Shown one piece after another: positions 1 to 11,000 of a stretch of 64,000 nucleotides of DNA (its first letter is position 1; the number at the start of each line of letters is the position of its first letter). Origin of the DNA: JAIPEI01 sp964443135 (GTDB lineage: Bacteria; Desulfobacterota; DSM-4660; Desulfatiglandales; HGW-15); the NCBI GenBank assembly GCA_964443135.1, contig CAYUBQ010000019.1, positions 1-64,000 of the forward strand, given 5' to 3'. A program made the translations under genes and the position numbers. The notes beneath the pieces are model-generated. The model did no database searches, was not told where the DNA came from, and saw only the letters and a program-made list of their open reading frames with translations.

Positions 1-2
1 AG

Positions 3-380
3 AGCTGCCGGTACACCTTCAGGAAGCATGGAAGCGTATTCGGGGTCACGGTGAAGGTCTCCACGACCCGGGCCATACGCGAGGAGGGCATCCACGACTC
101 CGCTGAAGATGTCTTCCATCGGCAGGTCAACGCGCGGAAGTCAAGCGCTCATGCTCCGAAGAAGTGCAGGCAGGTTCAGGGCCTGGGCGATGACGCGTTC
201 TGGGAGGGGACCAGCCTGTATGTCCTGAAGGGGAACATCCTGGTCATGGTTACCGTCCACTCGGTGCTGGAGGGTTCCTTCACCAACCGCGAAGCCATGG
301 ATGCCGCCCATGAGAAACAGAATCTTGGCCTTTCCCAAGAGGTTGCCGAGACCGTGCTGTCGAGATTGACGGCATCGTAA
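3..380 (+). CDS. C-terminal part of an unrecognised protein (5' end outside window)
   Basis: The reading frame is open from the first bases of the window, so the gene starts upstream; an internal GTG at 51 is not needed as a start. About 125 residues are visible. I do not recognise the family. The end has a hydrophobic beta-like stretch (LYVLKGNILVMVTVHSV) after a GLGDDAFW motif, which resembles small exported proteins that carry a short beta-rich domain. It ends 63 bases before the OmpA-family gene and on the same strand, so the two may be co-transcribed. Function unknown; reality of the frame is likely because it stays open and has a plausible C-terminal domain. Confidence 0.5.
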   Translation, partial: SCRYTFRKHGSVFGVTVKVSTTRAIREEGIHDSAEDVFHRQVNARKSSAHAPKKCRQVQGLGDDAFWEGTSLYVLKGNILVMVTVHSVLEGSFTNREAMDAAHEKQNLGLSQEVAETVLSRLTAS

Positions 381-443
381 CCACCCGTTGGATGCCCACG
401 AAACCCCGAATCCAGGGGAAAGGGCCCCAAAAGGAGAATACCC

Positions 444-1508
444 ATGGTCAAGTCGTTTTCCGCGATCGCGTTGATGTTGGCATTGGTCTCTACCTCCCTT
501 GCCGCTACATCCGTGCCCACGGCGGATTTGCAGGGCGCCGAGGACAGCCCTCTGTTGGGACGCTACGAGGGCTCGATCCTGGTCTCCTATGAACACAAAG
601 ACTTCGACGAGTTCGCAATGCCGCTCTCCGCACTCGAGCGGGTCGAAGGCAAGAGGGACCCTCACAACAATATCTATTTCGAACCGAAGCGGAAAAAGAC
701 CGTGGAAGGCGAGCATTGGCGTCTGGTCTATCTGATGCCTGAGGGCGTGTCACCCCTGGAGGTCGTACGAAACTATCAAGAGGAGATGGAGCGCAAAGGC
801 GGGGAGATCGCCTACGAGTGCAAGGAGATGGAGTGCGGGGGCGATCCGAACCGGGGAAGCAGCGGCGGGGGCGGCGACATGAGCCTTTCCATGGTTCTCC
901 GGCCTGACGAACAGGTCCAAGACGAGGCCTTTTCACCCGGCTCCTGCGCGCAGAGAGAACGCATTTCCAATCAGCGTTATACCGCAGGAACCCTGGGCGA
1001 GCGTGGTGCCTACGTCTCCGTGCTGGCGTACACGGTTCAGCCCGGCCATTCCTGCAGGGCGTTCAAAGGGCGGACCGTTGCCGCCGTGGACATCGTTCGG
1101 TCTGAAACGCGCGAGCAGAAAATGGTCACCGTAAAGGCCGAGGAAATGGCCGGGCAAATCTCCACCACGGGAAGCATTGCTCTCTACGGAATCTACTTCG
1201 ATTTCAACAAGGCCGAGGTCAAACCCGAATCAGAGCCTACGTTGGTGCAGATCGCCAGGCTTCTGCAGGACCGTCCGGGCATGAACCTGATGGTCGTCGG
1301 ACATACGGACAATGTGGGAACGTTCGCGTTCAACATGGACTTGTCGCAACGACGGGCGAACTCGGTGGTGCACGCACTGGTTCGTCGACACGGAATTGCT
1401 GAAAACCGCCTTACCCCCGTGGGGGTGTCTTTTGCGTGCCCTGTCGCCTCGAACAGAACCGACGAAGGAAGGGCAAAAAACCGTCGCGTGGAGCTGGTTG
1501 AACGCTGA
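444..1508 (+). CDS. OmpA-family outer-membrane protein with DUF4892-like N-terminal region
   Basis: The 354-residue product begins with a clear Sec signal peptide (MVKSFSAIALMLALVSTSLAA). Residues about 30-215 resemble the DUF4892 region found in front of OmpA domains; residues about 240-354 are an OmpA/MotB C-terminal domain, with the YFDFNKAEVKPES start, VVGHTDNVG, LSQRRANSVV and the terminal GRAKNRRVEL motif. Proteins of this kind sit in the outer membrane or periplasm and bind peptidoglycan through the OmpA domain. A GGAG-type ribosome site (AAAAGGAGAATACCC) precedes the ATG. A poly-Gly/Ser loop lies near residue 140. The family assignment is firm for the OmpA half and moderate for the N-terminal half. 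Confidence 0.88.
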   Translation: MVKSFSAIALMLALVSTSLAATSVPTADLQGAEDSPLLGRYEGSILVSYEHKDFDEFAMPLSALERVEGKRDPHNNIYFEPKRKKTVEGEHWRLVYLMPEGVSPLEVVRNYQEEMERKGGEIAYECKEMECGGDPNRGSSGGGGDMSLSMVLRPDEQVQDEAFSPGSCAQRERISNQRYTAGTLGERGAYVSVLAYTVQPGHSCRAFKGRTVAAVDIVRSETREQKMVTVKAEEMAGQISTTGSIALYGIYFDFNKAEVKPESEPTLVQIARLLQDRPGMNLMVVGHTDNVGTFAFNMDLSQRRANSVVHALVRRHGIAENRLTPVGVSFACPVASNRTDEGRAKNRRVELVER

Positions 1509-1589
1509 GGAGGTGTTGTCAACGCCTCAAGGTGTGCCGGCCAGGCACTGGTTCAAGGATTCGCCCCAGGGAAGCGAAGGAAATCGTGT

Positions 1590-1703
1590 TTATTCGTCTT
1601 TTTCCACGAGGTATTCCGAGTAGTGTTTTTTGGCGCAGTCCGGGCAGAGGCTGTGGCTGAACTCGGCGTCGGAATGATTGGCGATATAGCCAAAATCAGC
1701 TTT
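1590..1703 (-). pseudogene. C-terminal remnant of a sensory (PAS/histidine-kinase type) protein
   Basis: Read on the minus strand, the 37 codons before the TAA at 1590 spell a tail with the SLCPDCAKKHYSEYL motif. Such a short Cys-x-x-Cys tail ending in an acidic stretch is common at the C terminus of PAS-containing signalling proteins in Deltaproteobacteria. The frame is cut at its upstream side exactly where the dispersed repeat (1704-1806) begins, so only the 3' end of the gene remains. The family call is from memory of the motif and is tentative; the truncation at the repeat edge is visible in the sequence. Confidence 0.4.
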
Positions 1704-1806
1704 GACGCATTCGCAAAAACCCGCTCACGCGCCGCTGGGGACGATATAACCTGTTGAAATTTCAGGGGCAGATCTCGACGATTCGGGCTTTTTGCGACTC
1801 CATCAG
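1704..1806 (+). repeat. dispersed ~100-bp repeat, copy A
   Basis: This copy runs from GACGCATTCGCAAAAACCCG to GGGCTTTTTGCGACTCCATC. The two ends are inverted (TTCGCAAAAACCCG against CGGGCTTTTTGCGA), so the element could fold on itself. The same element occurs at 38678, 57069 and (inverted) 59034, with partial copies at 59129 and 60792. Copy A lies between two gene remnants, one on each side, and both are cut at its edges. It is too short to code for a transposase, so it would be a REP- or MITE-like element if mobile. Confidence 0.85.
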
Positions 1807-1971
1807 ATTTCGGGGCTGACCGGTATTCCCCAGTCGACCGTTTCGGCAATCGAGAATGATCGTGTCAAGCTGGGCGTCGAACGTGCGAAAGTGTTGGCCA
1901 CTGCCCTGAAGGTCCATCCAGGAGTTCTCGTTTTTCCGGGTTGGGAGCTTCCTGAAGAAGCGGCCGCATAA
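1801..1971 (+). pseudogene. truncated XRE/HigA-type antitoxin (helix-turn-helix)
   Basis: The frame from 1801 to the TAA at 1969 reads through a classic XRE helix-turn-helix: SGLTGIPQSTVSAIENDRV followed by KLGVERAKVLATALKVHP and a VLVFPGWE tail typical of HigA-like antitoxins of HigBA modules. The N-terminal half is missing and the frame runs directly into repeat copy A. There is no start codon with a ribosome site (a TTG at 1792 lies inside the repeat) and no HigB partner. The most economical reading is a gene cut by the repeat or by a rearrangement that used it. Confidence 0.7.
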
Positions 1972-2008
1972 AATATGCTTGGGCCGGAGGGGCAAATGCG
2001 CCTGCTGG

Positions 2009-5000
2009 TCAGTGTCTCTTCATAACCTGAAATTCCCAACGACAGGTGCCGCATATCGGCTCATGAGCCCCCGCCCGCCGGTCCTCGAACCCACCATCCC
2101 TCCATCGCCTGAACCGCCTGAGCCTGTTTTTCTCGTCGAGCGTCTTGAACCCCTCTCGATTCAGGCGCGACGGGCCGCTGGAACGGGATGAAGAGGCCAG
2201 GCGCCATTCGGCCAGACCCGCCACCAGGCTCCCCAGCTCGATGTCGTTTCCGCAGAGGCCCCCCCCGTTTTCGCCCCTCAGGTGGGATCGAAGCAGACGA
2301 GCCACCGCCGGCGTCGAGGAGGTCGTCCGTGCAGGGGGCGTGGTGGTGGTCGTGCCGTCCGGCAGGATCGTGGTGACGGTGCCGTCCGGGGCGGTGGTGA
2401 TGGTGGTCCCGTCGGGCATCTTTGTGATCAGGGTGCCGTCCGGCAGCAGGATGCGAACCAGGCCGTCGGGCGTGGTCATGACGGTCGTCCCGTCCGGGGC
2501 GATGACGGTTGTGGTGCCGTCGGCCAGGGTGATGGTGACGGTGCCGTCCGGCGCAACGGTCTCCTTCGTGCCGTTCCCATAGACCCTTTCCAGGGTGCCG
2601 TCGGAGAGGGTTCGGGTGAAGAGAAGGGGGCTCTGGGGGACCAGTCCGTCGAGGCTCTCGATCCCGGCCCCTCCCCCGGGTCCTCCGTAGCGCAACCAGC
2701 CCTGCCTCCCGTACGAGCCGCCATGGGAGAATCCCGGTCCGAGCCCCGATCCTCCGCCGAAACCAACCCCCGTCCCAATGGACGGCCCCCATGTGAACAC
2801 GCCCCCGGCCACCGGAGCCGTGAAAAAGGCCCCAGGCGGCAAAAGGGGAAGGTCCCCGAGCGTCTCGACCCACTGGGGGTTCGTCAGGAAGAGACTCAGA
2901 GGCGGAACGATGCGGACGATCCTGCCCCCCTGGACCACGACCTGCCCGTGCTCTTCGATGAGGATGTCTTCGGGGGCCTGCCCGATCAGGGTGTCCTCGC
3001 CTTCTCCTCCGATGAGGATGTCGGTGCCGGGTCCACCGCTCAGGGTGTCCGCGGCGCCGCCCGGCTGAGCGAAACTGAGGGCGGTCCAGGACCCGCCTCC
3101 GAAGAGCAGGACCGTGCCCCCGTCGCCCAGCAGGGTGTCAAAGCCCGCCCCGCCCGTCAGGGCATCGATGCCGGGGCCCCCCAGGAGAACGTCGTTTCCG
3201 TCGTTCCCCGCGAGCGCGTCGTTGCCGCCCCCGGTCCCGTCGGTGGTGATGCGGGTGGGAACGCCGAGGACCAGGGTGATTCGGCCATGGTCCCCGAGCA
3301 GGATATCCCCTCCGTTCCCGGCCGTGAGGGCATCGTCGCCCCCGCCGCCGAAGACCGTGTTGTCCCCGTCCCCTGCATCGATGGCGTCAGCCCCGCCAGA
3401 AGAGGAACCGGCGGAGACCAGACTGCTCGGGAAGGGGTTCCCATAGACAATCCAGCCCTGATCCCCGAACACAATATCATCGTTTATTCCAGTGATGATC
3501 GTATCGTTTCCGGGCCCTCCGATGACAATATTTCGACCGTTGCCGGCCGTCACCACATCGTCGTCCCCTGAATCCGCCCCGCCGGACCCGGCCTGCACGA
3601 GGGTGCCGTCCTTCTTGCGGGTGATCACCCCCACGTCGCCGAAGATCAGATCGTCACCGTCGCCGCCGATCAGGGTGTCCTTCCCCTCCCCTCCCACCAG
3701 CGCCAGCTCGGCTCCGCGGGTCGCCCGAGATGCATCGATTCGATCGTCCCCCGCATCCCCGTAGATCTCCAGGTGCCCTGCCGTGACGGTTCCCTCGACC
3801 GTGATCCGGTCATTCCCCGGGTTGCCCGTGACTCGGGTCACCGCATCGCCTCGAAGGCTGACCACGGACAAACCGTCGTCCCCGGTTCCCATGATGACGT
3901 GGACGCCGCCCCCAAAGGTGCCTCCCGTGGCGGCGTAGTGGATGGCCTCCGGCCCCAGACCGGTGATCTCGCTTTCGGTGAGGACGGCCTGTGGGTCGGC
4001 TGCCGAGCTCCCCGCATCGCTCACCTCCAGGAGGTTGTCTCCGGCCTGACCGTCGATGTAAAGGACGCCTCGAAGGCCGGTCAGGTCGCCCAGGCCGGCC
4101 GGGGCATCGGACGAGACGTGGATTCCGTCGTCTCCGGCGCCGGTGTTCAGCCAGGTGACGGTGCCGGCGGCCGTGGACTGGACGAGAAGCGTGTCGTCTC
4201 CGCGTCCGGAGTCGAGCACCAGGTTTTCGATGTCCCGATAGGCGACCCGGCCGTTGTCCCCCATGCCGAACCCGGTGATGGCGTCCAGGGTCACGGTCCC
4301 CCGGTTGGGCGCGGCGTCGGCCGAGCCGTCGAGGATCAAACGATCCGCATCCGTCTGAGACCCCCCGTCCACGGTCAAGGGCGCGTTGATTCCGCCCAGC
4401 AGACCGTCCCCGGCCGAGCCCGTGAAGGAACGGCCCAGCACAACGGTGTCATTGCCCGCACCGGTGTCCACCCATGCGGCCCCGGCGTTCAGATGCACGA
4501 GACCGACGGCGTCGTCGTCCGGCCCGCCCAAGATGGTCACGGCGGCTCCGGTCACGTCGCCGACCAGATCGATGGTGGTCCCGGAGGCGTCCGCTTGACC
4601 TTCATCACCCTGAATCACCACGGCCTGCACCGCTTGTATGGGGCCCAGGCTTCGAATGTCGTCTCCCACCCGAATCCGCACGCCCCCTCCGGCCCGAATC
4701 CCTCCCGACGCCTCCAGCAGGAAGTCCTCTCCGGTTTCGGCGGTGTCCGGAACGGTCAGGTGGACATCCCCGTCGGAAGCCTCGACCCGGGCCACACGCA
4801 GGGCGCCGCTCACCTCGCCGACGAACACGCCTTGCACCGCCGAGGCGCCGAACCCGCCGGCGGCTGCAGCCGAGGTGTCCACCTCGAGGTGGTTTCCGTC
4901 CTCACCCACGGCGCCGTGGGTCGAGATCAATCGAATGCGGCTCCCGAGAACGTCGGCGTCTGCATCGCCGTAGGCATCCACCATGGATCCATGGGCCCCG

Positions 5001-8000
5001 AGGTCCACATCGCCCGCGGCGGAGACCACGCGTTCCAGGTGGAGGTCGCCGGAGGTCTCCTGGACCCAGACGTCTTCCTGCCCATGGACCGAGAGGAGCG
5101 TGGAGTCGATGTTCAGAGGCTTTCCCGGGGCTCCCACACCGCCGTTCGACGCCGTGAGGGTCAGATGGGTGCCGGTGATGTGGTCGGCGCTCCCGTCGCC
5201 TTCGCCGCAGAGGATCGAGTCGCCTGCTCTCAGCTCAACCCCTTGATTCGATTCGATCTCCCCCACCCGGATGTCCCCGCTCCCAGCCCCGATGAACACC
5301 CCCGCGTCTGCGAAGGCATCCAGCTCGCCCCCCTCCTGACGGATCTCGATGCTGCGGGTTTCCTCCCCTACCCCCCCGGTGAACGAAACCAGGGAGATGT
5401 CCCCGGCATGAATCCGTTGACCCGAATCCGATCGGGTGATGTCGCCCAGGGTGTGGACGGCCACGGAACCCTGTGCATAGTCGAGCAGACCGGTCAGCTC
5501 GATCTGGTGGTCTCCTCCCTGAACCTGGACCCGTCCGACCCCCGAGCCCTGCTCCAGGACAAAGGTCCCCGGCTCGGCCTGCTGATCGGTGAGGGTGACA
5601 TCGCGAAACACATAGCTTCCGCACTGGGAGGACAGTCGAACCGAGGAAAGGCTCAGCGGGTCCCCGAAGTACTTGTCGGCGACGATCATGGAGCCGGCCC
5701 CTTGAGACAGCTCGGCCTCGAGCAGGGCGCCCGCTTCCGCGGACCCGTTCACGGCGTCCACCAGCTCCTGGGCCGTGGTCGGGCGGGAGGGGTGGGTGTT
5801 CAGGGTCACGGTGACCGTCCTGCCCGCAACCCCCACGGTCGGTCCGGAGCCCTCCCCCAGGTCCTGCTTGTCGATCACGACCTCCACCGGGTCGAGCAGG
5901 GAGAGGGCATCGGCGCGGGACGAAGTGAGCTTCACGGTGATCTCGTCGACCACCGCCGCGTAATAGGTGCGCCCGGACACCAGGTCCCCGACCTCTTCAC
6001 CGCTCCCGCTTCCGTTCCAATAGACCACGGCCTGTCCGGTCTGCAGTCCGTGCCGGGACTCGAAACGGATGCTGTCCTCGACGCCGTCCACACCGCCGGC
6101 CGTGGGGTCGAAAAAGAGCCCGAAGCTGTGACCCGTCTCCCCGGCCGACACATGGGTGTCCACAGCCATGACGCGGCCCGCCAGTGCGTCGTCCCGGCTG
6201 AGGGCCAGCTGAAGCGCATGGCTGTTCCCCGGAACGCTGACCGCGTAGTAGGTCCTCCCGCTGGTGAGCCCGTGGATGGCCTGGTTGGCGCCGCCGCCGT
6301 GGTTGTACACCACGGCCTGGCCGGTCCTGAAGTAGTGGACGGCACCCAGGTCGATGCGGGTGGACGAGCTGAGGCTGTGGCCGGTCCCGGTCCCCTTCGT
6401 GGGATCCAGGGAAAGGACCCGGCCGTGAACCGCGTCGTCCCGGGATGCGGCCAGCTGAAGGGTGTCCGCATCCACCGCCACCACATGATACACGCCGCCG
6501 TCAACCAGGTCTCCCATGGGCGAGTGTCCGCCGTCGTGGTACACCACGGCCTCGCCGGTGACGAAGCCGTGGGGGGATCCGAGGGTGATGCGTTCCGTGG
6601 AGGTGAGGCTCTGGGTCGTGCCGGCGGCAGGGGCCTGGTCATAGGCCAGACGGACCGCATACCGCTCGGTGCCGGTCAGCCCCGCGGCGTCGATGTCGAG
6701 CCGAAGGGCATGGGTGGCCGGGTCGTTCACATCCGGCAGGGCGAGGTCGACGGGCGCAGGGTCTGTGGAGGCGTGCTTCAGCTGAATCGTGTCCTCGTCG
6801 ATCTTCACCACGGAGTAGGTGGCCCCGGAGGTCAGGGCTCCGATGGGGGTGGAGCCTCCGGCGTCGTACAAAACGGCGTCACCGGTCCGGAAGCCGTGCT
6901 CGTAATCGAAGGTGATGGTGTCCTGGACCGGATCCACGGCCCCGGCCGCACTGTGCCCTCGGCCGTCGTCGTACCCCGCCGGGAACAGTGCGCCTTCGGC
7001 CTCCTCTCTGGACCGGGCCAACCGAAGGGTCGTGGGGGTGACGGCCTGCACGAAATAGGTCTCGCCGTCCACCAGGCCCGGGATCGTTCCGGCGCCGTTC
7101 GTCGGAGAGCAGGTCACCTGGTCCCCGGTGATGAACCCGTGCTCGAAGCCGAGGTCGATGGTGTCGGCCGTTCCGTCGATGCCGTCGCTCCCGAAGGTCT
7201 CGCCCCGGGCCTCGTGTGCGGACCGCGCCAACCGGATGGTCTGCGCATCCAGGACCACCGCGACGTAGGCTCCGCCGCTGCTCAGCCCGGCAATGGCTGC
7301 GTGTCCCTCGTCCTGGTAGACGAGCCTCTCTCCCGTGGCAAAGCCATGGTCCTGAGCGAACACCAGGTCCGTGCCCCCTCCCTGCACGACGAACAGGGCC
7401 CGTTCCAGCACGTCGTCCGGGTCAAAGGAGACGTCCACGCTCGGGGTGAACGTGCCGGTGACCAGGCTGGTGCCGTCCAGGATGGTCGCGGCAGGTTCCA
7501 GGTCCACCCGGCCTTGGCCGGCGTTTCGGAGGCCCAGGCGGATCACCGTGTCGCTGGACATCTCGAAAATCTGCCTGCCGCCGTCGATGAAGCGCAGGTC
7601 GGCCCGTCCATCCACGGACAGGTCCCGCACAAGGGACCGAAACGGCACATCGGCGGTTCCGCTCTGCTGGAGCATCATCCCCTTGATGTCGGCACAGGCG
7701 TCTCCGCCCGCGCGAAGCCGGAGCTCGGTGAGATCGGCGTTCCGCTGGTAGAGCTCTACCGGAAGACGTCCCTCCGCAGTCCCGATGTCGCCCTGATCGC
7801 TCTTCACATCGAGGTTTCGGGTCTGAATCAGGGCTGCGGCGCCGGTGGCGAGGATCGAACCGCCCTTGTTGTGAATGGTGGTGGTGCCGGGCCGGTTGTC
7901 GATCCGGTTGGTCAGCTCCACCTTCCCGCCCGCGTGGTTCAGGATCTCGAGGCGGCTCTCCAGGGTCCCGGACTGAATGGTGAAGCTGTCGTTGTATGAG

Positions 8001-11000
8001 CCCACAGTGGAGAACTGGGGCTCGTTCGTCCGCTCGCTGAGAAGATCCACCACACCGACCACCAGGTCGTGATTCGAGTGGTTCTCCAGGAGCACACCGC
8101 CCCCTCCGCTGTTCAGAAAAACCATTGCGGTCCCCGAAATCGTTCCGTCCTGCGCCCGAAGGGACAGCTTTCCCAGAGGTGACCGCTCCACGTCTTCGAC
8201 CACCGCCCTGCCCCCGCCGATGACGACGCCCACGTTGCTGACCGGATCGACGGAACCGTCGGCGTGAATCAGCAGCTTCCTGGAGTCCCCGTAGCCGATG
8301 TGGAGCGTGCCGTTCATGACAATGTCATTGCTGTTGTTCGTCGTGCCGTTCGTGTAAGCGTTCGCGTCGCTGAACTCGAACCAGGTAACATAGGAAACGA
8401 CCTCCCGGATCACGGTGGAAACGGCGCTGACGATCCAGTTCAGGGGCCAGGGCAGATAGGTGACGACCTCGTCGACGATCTGCCGGACCACCTTGTCCGT
8501 GTGGGTAATGAACCCCCCCGCGGCCGCATCCGGCCCTCTGGACAAGCTCAGCGTGGACTCCGACCGCACCTCGGCGTCATGGGCGCGGATGGCGGTGTGG
8601 AGCCCGCCGATCTCCACAAGCGCATCGGCGAACACGCTCCCCTCGGCCGAGGCCGTGGCCTCGGCCACAAAGGTCCCCGTGTCGGCGCGGGCACGGGAGA
8701 GGGACTGGAGCGAGGTCCCCTTGGAGTGGTTCAGGGCGTGGACCGTCAGCTCTCCTGCGGCCCCCAGCAGCACGTGATCTCCGATGAGCACGTGGGCAAG
8801 AACCTGGTCGCCGGAGGAACCGACGTTCACTCTGGAGATCGCGGTGCCGAAGGCCCCGGCAATGTCGGAGTCGCCGCTGGCATCCGCCAACACCGTCTGC
8901 CCGCTGTACGGACCCACATCGATCTGGTTGTCCGAGGAGAGCGTCAGGTTGTTGGCCAGGATCTGCGCACCGTCCTGAACGACCAGCACGGCATCGGCGT
9001 CGATCTGGATGTCGGCGACGGCGATGGCGTACGGTCCGACCAGGGAGCCGCTCTTCATCACGGCCGTTGCAGGGACGTTCACCACGGAATCCGCTGCGAT
9101 CGTCAGGTCCCCTTGGAACGCCAAAGCGGCCGAGGGACTGATCTCCGTGCACGTCTCGGTGTCCAGCGTGATCGTGACGTGACTGCCGCCGGCCGCGTGC
9201 AGACTGGGGATGGAGGTGGCGGCGGTGAAGAAGTCGGCGATGCTCCCGCTGATCAAGGCCTTGAACACGTCATTGACGTAGGGGCTGCCTTTTCCTCCTT
9301 CCGAGTAGACCGAGGGTTGTACGAAGGATCGTGACGTGACGGCCCCGTGGCCGCCGGCCTCGATCACCACCCCGCCCCCGAGGCTGGTTCGTGTCCTCTC
9401 CGTCATGGCCGCATGGGCGATCGCGGCGCCATAGGCAAAGGCCGCGTCGGATCGGCCCAGGGATTGGATGTCCATGGTCGATGCGCCGTCCGCGGTGACG
9501 GTGACGTCTCCGCCGGCGACCAGCCTGGATCCCGACGACACCTCGGTGAGAACACTGGAGTCCGTGCTGCCGGTCGCGCGGCTTCCATCGACCCCCGCCA
9601 GGAACGCCCCCGAAGAGGCATTGGCGTGTGAGGTCAGCGCCCTGCGACCGCTCCGGTTCTGATAGGACCCCAGGACGATGTCGTCGCCCGCCGTGACGCT
9701 CCCGCCGCCGATGGCCGCGCGGACGTTCGAGTGGAGGGAGGCGTCCGCCAGGGAGACGCCCACGCCCGCAACTCCGGCCGAGACCCCCGTCGCATCGGCG
9801 TTGGAGCTCGCCTCGGAATCGGCCTCGATGGTCACGTTGCCGCTGACGGAGATGTCGTTGCTCCCCGTCACCNNNNNNNNNNNNNNNNNNNNNNNNNNNN
9901 NNNNNNNNNNNNNNNNNNNNNNNNNNNNNNNNNNNNNNNNNNNNNNNNNNNNNNNNNNNNNNNNNNNNNNNNATCGGCCTCGATGGTCACGTTGCCGCTG
10001 ACGGAGATGTCGTTGCTCCCCGTCACCGCGCTCACGGTGGGGCGGACGTGGGCGCCGGCATCCGCGCCGGCCCCGCCGGCCACGCCCCCGGCCAAAGCGA
10101 ACGCCACCCCGCTCGCGGTGTTCACGGACCTTGCAACCATGCGGAGATCCGCCGCGTTGAGAACGGCTCCATCGAGGAGGGCTCGGGTGTACGAGTCCGC
10201 GTCTCCGGCCGCGGCATGGGACAGGGCCGCCCCCACGGAGACCGCGCCGCCGGTGATGCCCATGGACAGGGCCTCCGAGGCGTTGTGAGAAAGGGCGTCG
10301 ATGAGCACGTCCCCTCCCGCGCTGAGAGCGGCCGACGAGCCCACGCAGGTTTCCAGTGCGGCAGAGGCGTTCGCACCGGCCTCCGCTCCGTTGGCTCCGA
10401 CCAGGGCGCCGCTGGGGGCGATGGCCCAGGCCTTTGCACTTTGGTCCAGCACATCTCCGGACGGCGTGCGGTTGTGGTAGGCTCCCAGGGTGATCCCCTG
10501 CCCCGCGGTGAGGGTCCCGCCCTCGACCACGGTCCGGACGTCCGGCGTGATCGCGGCCTCGGCCAGGGACACGCCCACGCTCACCCCCCCGGCCGCCACC
10601 CCCACGGCGTGGGCCAGGGCGTCGACCTCGGACAGGGACGTGATCACCACCTCGCCCCGGACCTGAATGTCCTTCGTGCCGGTACCCGCCAGGATCTCCG
10701 GGCTCACACGCGCCGCCGCATCCGCCCCCGCCCCGGAGACGATGCCCCCGGCCACCGCAACCGCCCTGGCGTGCGGGCTGCTCGAAGCCGCGCTCGTGAT
10801 CCGGAGGTCGCGGGCATCGGTCACGGTTCCTTCCACCCGCGCGATGGTCGCCCCTCCGATGTCGATCTCGGCGACGCTCCCACCGATCGCTGCAAAGACG
10901 GCCCCGCCGATGCCTTCGCACTCCACGGCGGTATCCTCCGTGTCGGAATGCGCAAAGACCATCACGTCGTTTCCTGCGGACAAGACGCCGCCGGCTCCGA

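Noticed and set aside
9818..10027. 55-bp direct repeats as a possible insertion-element scar
   Set aside because: The same length occurs at the second gap, and both flank 100 N, so an assembly overlap explains them.
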